Of a DNA stretch of 64,000 bases, positions 56,171 through 64,000 are shown in pieces. Each line of letters opens with the position of its first letter. Positions within the stretch are counted from its first letter, which is position 1. Origin of the DNA: Phragmites australis (Eukaryota > Streptophyta > Magnoliopsida > Poales > Poaceae); contig NC_084922.1 of assembly GCF_958298935.1 (NCBI RefSeq), positions 1,800,501 through 1,864,500 on the forward strand, given 5' to 3'. The notes beneath the pieces were generated by a model. That model worked only from the letters and a program-made list of their open reading frames with translations. It was not told the DNA's origin and ran no database searches. Made by a program: the position numbers and the translations under genes.

Positions 56171-58840
56171 TCATGGCATCAGATTAGAAGATCTTGCCCT
56201 CTTTTCTACTGGCCAGCCACCTCCAGTACCTCTGTGTGCGCACAACAACCCTCCACCATCCCTTCCACCTCCTATGTGCGTGCGTAGCACGCCTAGCACC
56301 ACCAGCTAACACTTCTGTGCGCCCAGCCATGTGCTCCCAGCACCGTGTGCGCACAGTAGCCCTCCACCATTTCCTCCACCTCCTTTGTGCACGTGCAGCA
56401 TGCTCAGCACCTCCTGCCCGCTGTGCCTTTCCTCACCAAAGCCGCCAGCCAACCCCATGGCAACCACCGCCGCTTCCGCTCTCTCCACCATCAACATGCG
56501 TATGCACATCCCTTTCTCACTCAAGCTTCACCCGCTAAACTACTCCCTCTGGCGTGAATTGTTTCAAGTTCTCATCGGCAAGTTCGACGCCAAGGGCCAC
56601 ATCGATGACTCCTCCCCCAAGTCGGACATCAAGATGTCCTCTAGTGATGCCATCTCCAACTGGGAATCAATGGACTACGTCATCCTCTCCCTCCTCTATG
56701 TGTCTGTCTTCGAGATCCTCACCATCATCCTCATGCCCGACTCCTCCTTGTGTGCTGTCTGGACCAGTCTGGAGGGACTATTTTGTGACAACAAAACAAC
56801 ACGTGCCCTCTCCCTCGAAGCGGAGTTCTGTAACTTCGCTCAAGGAGATCAGACAATCCTCGCCTACTCCCAGCGTCTAAAGTCCTTCGCAATGTGGCGA
56901 GGTTGTCTGAGCCTTTCCGCAACATCACCACCGTCATCAAGACCAAGACTTCGTTCCCCAAGTTCCTCGACGCGCGCTCCTCCTCGAGGAGGCCGATCTC
57001 AAGATCACGATGCCCGACCCTTTTACAGCTTTGGTGGCCACCACCCAGTGCCACCGCCGCTAGCTATGGTGCCGGGTCCAGAAGCTCCTCCTCTAATGGT
57101 GGTAAGACGAACAATGGCCGGAACAACCGTCATGGTGGCGGCGGTGGCAACGGTAGCGGCACTCACGGTGGTAACAATGACACTAGTGCCCCCTCCTTCC
57201 CCTGGCCCCAGGGCGCCATTGGACCGCGACCTACGTCGTCCAACGCCGAACACGTCTTCGCTGCACACCAGGCGTCTACAACACCCTAACTGCACTATCA
57301 TGGGGTCAGGCCTCGCTCATCCTAGCCATGAACTCCATGTCCATGTAGTAGTAGGCACCTTGGTTTATGGACTCATATGCTTCCTCCCACCTGTCCGCCG
57401 ACCCGGGTAACCTTTCCCACCTCTCTCCACCCCAATACTAGGCATCAGGTGGTTGTCGTTGATGGTTCATTTTTCCTTTCATTGCTTCTGGTCGTGCTGA
57501 CTTGTTCGATGCCAGACCTCTCACTCTCTCTAACGTTTTAGTTTCGCCTAACCTTATTACCAAGCTCATTTCTATTTGCAAATTTACAACTGATAATCTT
57601 TTGTCCATTGAATTTGACCCTTTTGGCCTCTCTGTAAAGGATCTCCACACTAGGAACATGATTCTCAGGTGCAATAGCTTCGATGACCTGTACTCATTCT
57701 TTGCACCACTTGTCCACCGTCATCATGCCCTCAGCGCGCCTTCCACCACCACTTGGCACCAACGGCTGGGTCATGTCGGCCACCAACCCCTTTCAAGTCT
57801 TCATACTAGCAACGTCATCACCGCTTCTACAAATAAAATGACACCACCCTTTGTCATGCGTGCCAGCTTGGGCAGCATGTTTGCCTCATATTTCATCCTT
57901 TTGTTTCTAGCACTAGTGCTCCTTTTGAACTTCTTGATTGTGATATGTGTACATCTCCCGTGCCCAGTATTTCTAGTTACAAATATTACTTAGTGATGCT
58001 TAATTATTTTACACATTATTATTGGGATTTTAGTCTCAAGTTAAAATCGGATACTCTACCTACCATCTGTCACTTTCATTATTATGTCACTAACCAGTTC
58101 CACAGCACAATTAAGAGCATCTAGTGCGACAACGGCTGAGGGTTTGACAACAATGCCACTCGTACTTTCTTTCTCACTTGCGGCATCCATCTTCGCCTCT
58201 CATGCCCCTACACGTCTCAATAGAACGGTAAAGTTGAGCGAGCTATTTGTACCATTAATGAAATGTTCTTCTCTCACTGCTTTTCCAGGCCTCCATGTCG
58301 CTAGCTTGCTGGGTAGAGGCACTCCATACCACTCACCTCCTTAACAGATGTCCCACCAAGGCTCTTCCATCCACCACACCTTATCAAGCCTTGTTTGGTC
58401 ATCCTCCCACATACAGTCACCTACGAGTCTTTGAATACCTTTGTTACCTCAACCTCTCTGCCACCACACCTCATAAACTCGCTTATCGTTCCACGGCTTA
58501 TGTCTTCCTTGGTTACCCGGAGAACCACAAAGACTATCGCTGCCTAGATAACTACACATCGCGTCATCATATCACATCACGTGGTCTTTGATGAGATGAC
58601 TTTTCCCTTCGCATCACGTACGCCAGCCTCGCTTAGCATGTACACCATTTTTGATGCAGATGACATGCCACCAGTCTACACATCAACCTCGGCTCTCCTC
58701 GACGGCGGACCGGCCGGCAGCTTAGTTCACCTCGGTGGCGTCCAGGACCTTCTCGGTAGTGGATCTATGAGCGGCCTGATCCTCCTCGGTGGTGGACCTG
58801 CAACCAGCCCGCCCCCAATCTCGGTCCTAGTCTGATCTAG
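56171..58840 (+). mobile_element. Degraded Copia element, plus strand (gag to integrase)
   Basis: After a primer-site-like TGGCATCAGATTAG (56175-56188), gag begins near 56450 (FSLKLHPLNYSLWRELF, AVWTSLEGLF, TRALSLEAEF), then shifts frame around 56890. A GAG-pre-integrase segment (TTWHQRLGHVGHQPL, about 57749) and integrase parts (about 58010-58600: WDFSLKLKSD, THLLNRCPTKALP, TPYQALFGHPP, HKLAYRSTAYVFLGYP) follow, with shifts and stops between. Protease and reverse transcriptase are not visible, and no 3' LTR is present. It is a dead plant retrotransposon with more than three frame breaks. Confidence 0.8.
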
Positions 58841-58902
58841 CATCGGTGACCCACTCCTAGCCGGCTCGGCACCAGTCGCAGAACACCTGGACGTTGGTGG
58901 AT

Positions 58903-58985
58903 GCTTAACACATAAACATGATGCTTATGATGCTAATGAAATATGCATGCTTAATGACATGATTAGGGAAATTTGGGACGTGACA
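58903..58985 (-). mobile_element. Gypsy-like LTR fragment
   Basis: On the minus strand it starts TGTCACGTCCCAAATTTCCC and continues with TAATCATG and GCATCATAAGC blocks shared with the start of 51162-54286. About 83 bp of LTR end survive here, wedged between two Copia remnants. Confidence 0.55.
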
Positions 58986-58999
58986 TAATAATGCTCCTG

Positions 59000-61900
59000 A
59001 ACTCCTACTGGTCCACCATTTTGCCATCTTCATCAGGATCAAGCACAGTCGAGTTAGCCATCGGTGTCGCCAAGGGCTTCGCGTCGCTCATGTCGAACTT
59101 CTTCAGCAACTCCTTGGTGTACTTTATCTGATGAACGAATGTACATTGCTTGCATTGCTTGATTTGAAGTCCAAGGAAGAAGTTGAGCTCGCCCATTGTC
59201 GACATCTTAGACTCCCTACTCATAGTTTCTCGTTACCCTCTCATCGAGATTTCCGATCATCTTGTGTGGGGGATGTTGCCGCTGGATATGTTAAAGGGCC
59301 TCACACCGTGAGAGAACCTCCCCCTCAAATACAGCTGGTGCAGGCTTTAGAGCAGCTGAAGTGGATGTAGAGGCTGCATGACCCTCTGTTGGAGTTGAAG
59401 CAGGAGCCAGCTCTAGAGCAGGTGTGGTTGAGGGAAGTAGTGGATCATCCTCGTTATCACCGAGAGCTGGAAGGTCACCATCTATAAAGATGATCTCACT
59501 CATCTTCTAATCTCCTGCACACTCGTAGGCAAAACTAGCACATGAGGTTGTTTCATCAAAAGTCACATCATAAGATTCCATGATGGTATTAGTGCCAAGA
59601 TTATAAACCCTGTAAGCATGGCTATGAAGAGAATACCCTAAGAAAATACCATTAGAAGAACACGACTCAAACTTGTCGAGATTGACACGTTTTAGGATGA
59701 AGCACGACAACCGAAAACTCTCAAATGCAAAACCTTTGGCTTCCTCCCAAAGCGCAACTCATAAGAAGTCAAATTCAAGATCGAGCGCAAGAAAATCCGA
59801 TTGGAGATGTAGCACGCTATGCTTGTGGCCTATGCTCAAAACTTCCTAAGAGTCCTATGCTCATTGAGCATCGTTTATCCATCTCCATCAAAGTGTGATT
59901 CTTTCTCTCAACCATGCCATTCTGCTGAGAAACGCGTGGGGCATAAAATTGATGCTTAATATCATGTTCAAGGCAGAAAGCATTAAAGAGATATTTTTTG
60001 AACTCGATGCCATTATCACTGCGAATTGCTTTCAATGCACCTAGGAATTCTTTTGAACAATCTCAAAGCTAAACTCCGAAAGTGTGAGAACACTTAATAC
60101 TTGCTTAAAAAAAACCCAAGAGTAGCGAGAGTAATCATTAACAATAACAAGTACATACCACTTCCCACCCGCCGAACGAACCAGGAAGGACCAACAGTGT
60201 CCATATGGAGAAGTTCTCCCGGTCATTCAGTCATCACCAGATTGACTAGTGGGAGAGGAGCGACAACCATCTTGTCATGCCGACAAGGAGCACAAACAAG
60301 GTTCTTCTCAAACTTGAGCTTGAGCAATCCTCGAATCAAGCCTAGGGCACTCAAACGAGTAAGCAAATTAAAAATCATGTGCCCTAATCTCCTATGATAC
60401 ATCCAAATCTCAGAAGAAGGTTGAGCAAGTAAACACGAGAAGAACCAGAAACCTCAGAAAAATTGGCTTTAGAAACTCTCCCAACTCGAGAGATCTTGCA
60501 AATCAAAGCGCGAGAAGAATCAAGAACTCGAGAAGTATCGTGCTTGAAGCACACTTTCAAGTCTTCAACTAGCAACTAAGATACAGAAAGCAGGTTATAT
60601 CCCAGATGCTCAACCAAAGCCACATCTTTGAGAGTAAAACTCTTATTTACCTTTACTGTTCCGTTGGCCTTCACTCTGCCTTTCCAATCATGCTCGAAAG
60701 TGATGTACTCGTGATACTTTGTCCAGATGAGGCTGGAGAACCATGATGAATCTCCGGTCATGTGGTGCGAACAACCAGAGTCAATGAGCCACTTGTTTCC
60801 AGGCCTCCTCCTGCCACTTACATAGAAGAAGAATAGAAGGTGCATAGCTCAGTACTAGGGTTAGTCAAAAACCTCCTGGGAATTCAGTATTATTTCATCC
60901 GCCTTTAAGCAGAAACAGTAGGAGTATGCAACTCAACACCAACACGCTGGGGACGAGTACCACGATGGGGAACACGTAGTCCGCCAAAGCGCTGGGACTT
61001 AAAACCTCTTACATGTGGACCAAAATTATACGAGTCATGGTAAAATTCACGCCGAGCAACACCTCTAGAAAGAGATTAAAAAGCGCTAGAGACTCATGGG
61101 TAGGAGTGAGGAAAAGAATCATGTACACCAACAGAGGGGCGGTATATGTCCCAGGTACTCCACTCCCACTCATGCCTCTCATCTCTTCTACGGCAAAAGC
61201 AATACCCAATAGGTGACCCTCTCTCTGGCAGTGGGTGCAGTGATAGTGTCTCTCGGGAACTCAACTGTCAATCACTCTAGGCTCTCTCACAGGTGCCCTC
61301 ATCTTAGGCAGTGGAGCTCTCTTAGGTGTGGGTTTCTTCTTTGTAGGTTGAGGTGTAGGCTTGTTCTTTTCTGGCATGGATTGTGAGACATTAATCTTAA
61401 CTTTCTCCGACTCTAGGGTAGTGAGTGGGGTGAATACAGTCTTGCCAGAACTGGTGTAAGCAACTCCCTCAAAGCTCAAACCCAAAGCTAATCCAGCCTT
61501 ATCAGCACACATCTTGGTACTTCTTTATAAGAGATAGGAGGTACTCATTCTCAGACATGAGCTTTTCAACTTGCACTCTAACCCAGCTGAGCTTGTCCTT
61601 AAGGATCATACAGGTGGGACACTTAGGCTGCACATCCGTAGAAATCTCAGCACTCTCCAATCTAGACTCTAGCTCTTTTATGCGTTTGTCTTTCACTTCA
61701 GCATCATTTGAAAGCAAAGGGCAATTCTTGCAAACGCCTAAGAGAGTAGGTCTAGACTCCTCCTCAAGGAGCTTCTTCTCAGCAGTCTCAAGCCGACCGA
61801 CAACTTGAGCATACACAATTTGAAGCTAGGCAAGCTCACTCATGACAACCAAGCAACTCTCACAATCCTCATCCTCAATATTGGCCCTAGACCTAAGCAA

Positions 61901-63286
61901 CCCAAGCTCAGAAGAAACAGACTCATACTTAGTCCTAAGCTCCTTCAACTCAAGCACAACTTTCTTAACTAACATATCCTAACTAACAAGAGCACCATTC
62001 AAAGTATCGACTTGGATGGAAAGCTGATCATAGGAAGGTAATACCTCAGAGGGATTAAGCTTGAGGTCCTTGTTGTTGTTGTCGTCTGCCATGAAGCAGA
62101 GGCCGGTAAAGTCCTTAGCCTTTTTCTTGTTCTTCACTTGTAGTTCCTCCTCCTCCGAGCTCTCCTCCTAGCTTGATGAGGTGACAATGTCGTCGAGAGC
62201 TGTCATAAACACCTTAGAAGCCACCTTTGCAGCCTTCTTGACCATCTTATTGTGGTTCTTGTTAAAGAAGGGTTTTTTGTTCTTCTTCTTGTACTTATTA
62301 TAGCCGTGATCGTTTTCCTCCCTCTTCTTGAGCTTAGGGCAGTCCGCCTTGAAGTGAGTGATATCACCGCACTCAAAACAAGCACGGGAGCCCCCTCTCC
62401 TCCGGTCTCTCTTGCTGTTGTAGAAGCGGGTGAACATCTTCACAATGAGAGCAAGGTCCTCGTCATCCAGTGCATCCACCTGCTCCTCTGTGATAGAAAC
62501 CAAGGAAGAAAAAGCAAAACCACTCGGTGAGGTGTTAGCACAAGAAAAGCTAGCTCCAGCCTGATTGCCACCATTTGGTCCAGAAACCAACACCATATTC
62601 CGAGACAGAGGGTTTTCGAGGCCAATTCGAGCTGCCTTGGCTATCTCGATGGACTTGAGCTTGCTGAAGAGTTCATCACAAGTTAAAGTTTCATAACTTG
62701 GTGACTCTTTAATACTCGAGATCTTCACTTCCCATATGCTACGATCAAGAGTATAAAGAAGCTTGATCGCCCTCTCATGGTCAGAGTAGGATAAAACACT
62801 AGTGGATCTAAGGTTGCTTATAATTCTATCAAAATGAGCAAACATAGCATCCAAAGATTTACCGGGCCCTTACACAAACATTTGGTATTCTTAGTTGTAA
62901 GTTCTTTTGCATCTGGCTTTAATCTGATTAGTGCCTTTATAGAAGACACTTAGAGTAGTCCAGATCTCCCGGGTAGTATGGAGGTGCTAACCCCTGTCAA
63001 ACTCATTCCGACTCAGTCTAGTGAACAAAATATTTCTGGCCTTGTTGTTGTCTTCATACCATTCGATTTTAACCTGAGTCGTGCGAGCAGCAAGGGTCTC
63101 ATAGTTGGAATCAACTACTTCCCATATTGCACTTCCTTGGCTTAGAAGATAATCCTCCATGCGCACCTTCCAGTACGAAAAGTCTATTCCATCGAACAAC
63201 GGAATCTTTCACTTCTCTCCAGGTCGCATACGGATCACAAAGCTAATTAGGGTCAACAAGTGATCAAACCGGCTCTAATACCAATT
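59000..63286 (-). mobile_element. SIRE-like Copia element, minus strand, internal region
   Basis: In order on the minus strand: primer site TTGGTATTAGAGCCGG (63285-63270); gag N-part (FSYWKVRMEDYLLSQG, about 63170); gag body and zinc knuckle CFECGDITHFKADC (62370); a coiled acidic and proline-rich segment (61260-61820); protease WLIDSGCSHHMTGD (60800); GAG-pre-integrase (60400-60575); integrase (IVNDYSRYSWVFF, AIRSDNGIEF, QQNGMVERKNHTL); and the late RT piece GELNFFLGLQIKQ (59190). The main RT catalytic region between about 59290 and 59230 is missing, as are RNase H and the 3' LTR. Stops occur between segments, so it is inactive. Confidence 0.85.
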
Positions 63287-64000
63287 GTAGGACCGAGAAC
63301 GGTGACTAGAGGGGGGTGAATAGGCGTCTTACAAATTTCTTGCAAAATAGATGACATACTCCTTGTTCATCCAACGTCCCTCAAAAACGCACAAACGGAA
63401 GCATAAACTTTAGAGAGATGAAGAGAGAAAGAAGGTTCCAAAGCAATATGACCCCATGGATGGAATATGAACTATATGCGCTATTCAATACCATTCCATA
63501 TGTCTTTATGCACAAAAGCTTAAAACTTAAATGAATAACAAAGTAAAAAGGCAGTTACTGAAAGAGCTAACTCTTTAAGTTGATGGTCTAGAGGCCAAGG
63601 GATTCAAGATCCGCTCAAATATATAAGTATATGAACGTTTATGCCTCTAGTAACAAAACGAACAACTTCCTAAGGTTGAAAAATCGCAGCTCAAAGGCAA
63701 AAACAAAAATCAACAAGAAAAATACAACCGAAAAAGGAAAACTTGCAAACTTACCAGGGAACTAATAGAGAAAGACTAGAAGGAGGGGAATTCAAGCATA
63801 TGAAAAAACATAAACTTTATTACTCAAAGAAGAGGTCAGCCCTATTTTAGGCAGATTACAAGAATTTTTCTCTTAAAAACTATCACATATTACATAGGCT
63901 AAGCAGTCATCTTCCTCTCCTCTAAAATCCTAGCACTAGGCTCTCAAGGTGGAACAAGGTCCTTAAGTGACTGGTTCAAGTCCTCCCATAGCCCTACCCC
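63287..64000 (-). mobile_element. 5' LTR of the minus-strand SIRE-like Copia, cut by the window end
   Basis: It starts at TGTAGGACCGAG (plus strand), immediately next to the primer site, and runs past position 64000. Its sequence is shared with the old LTR at 4985-6720 and the solo LTR at 54354-55562, so three members of one LTR family lie in this window. Confidence 0.8.

Overview
This window is plant nuclear DNA, most likely from a grass and probably a panicoid one. The basis is the split-gene structure with GT-AG introns, very GC-rich exons in AT-rich intergenic DNA, and a dense load of grass-style transposons: Stowaway- and Tourist-like MITEs, an Ac/Ds-type element, a tRNA-derived SINE, LINE relics, a TRIM, SIRE-like Copia elements and long Gypsy LTRs. 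Species cannot be fixed from the sequence alone.

Five gene loci look intact: an intronless CYP710A sterol C-22 desaturase (9764-11296, +); an eight-exon plastid MraY homologue (28193-32235, -); an intronless DUF538 protein (42313-42831, +); a two-exon secreted SOUL haem-binding protein (44915-46109, +); and a four-exon DUF616/TOD1-like membrane glycosyltransferase candidate (47073-49317, +). A 5'-truncated, frameshifted Shaker (KAT-type) potassium channel lies at 35975-37504 (+). A decayed echo of the CYP710A 3' end lies near 3840-3985, and a possible exon of an unidentified minus-strand gene at 823-945. The genes form no operon or evident pathway; they are separate transcription units spaced by transposons.

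Layout. 1-9 kb: possible exon, a Ds-like element with a nested SINE, the CYP710A relic, an old Copia LTR and MITEs. 9-12 kb: CYP710A between two MITEs. 14.5-25.4 kb: two apparently identical 3538-bp Helitrons in opposite orientation, each carrying captured PPR and PDR/ABCG pseudogene pieces. The second one sits in one copy of an older segmental duplication, and the other copy preserves the empty target site. 26.4-27.1 kb: a minisatellite. 28-32 kb: MraY. 33-41 kb: retroelement relics around the channel fragment. 42-49.3 kb: the DUF538, SOUL and DUF616 gene cluster. 49.4-64 kb: almost entirely retrotransposons (a TRIM, a long Gypsy-like LTR, a SIRE-like solo LTR, a plus-strand Copia, and a minus-strand SIRE-like Copia whose 5' LTR runs off the window end).

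Most notable: (i) the local, inverted, gene-fragment-carrying Helitron pair with an internal empty-site control; (ii) an MraY whose reading frame and several family motifs are intact but which has lost the third catalytic Asp and two residues of the HHH motif, suggesting a retained but altered or dead enzyme.
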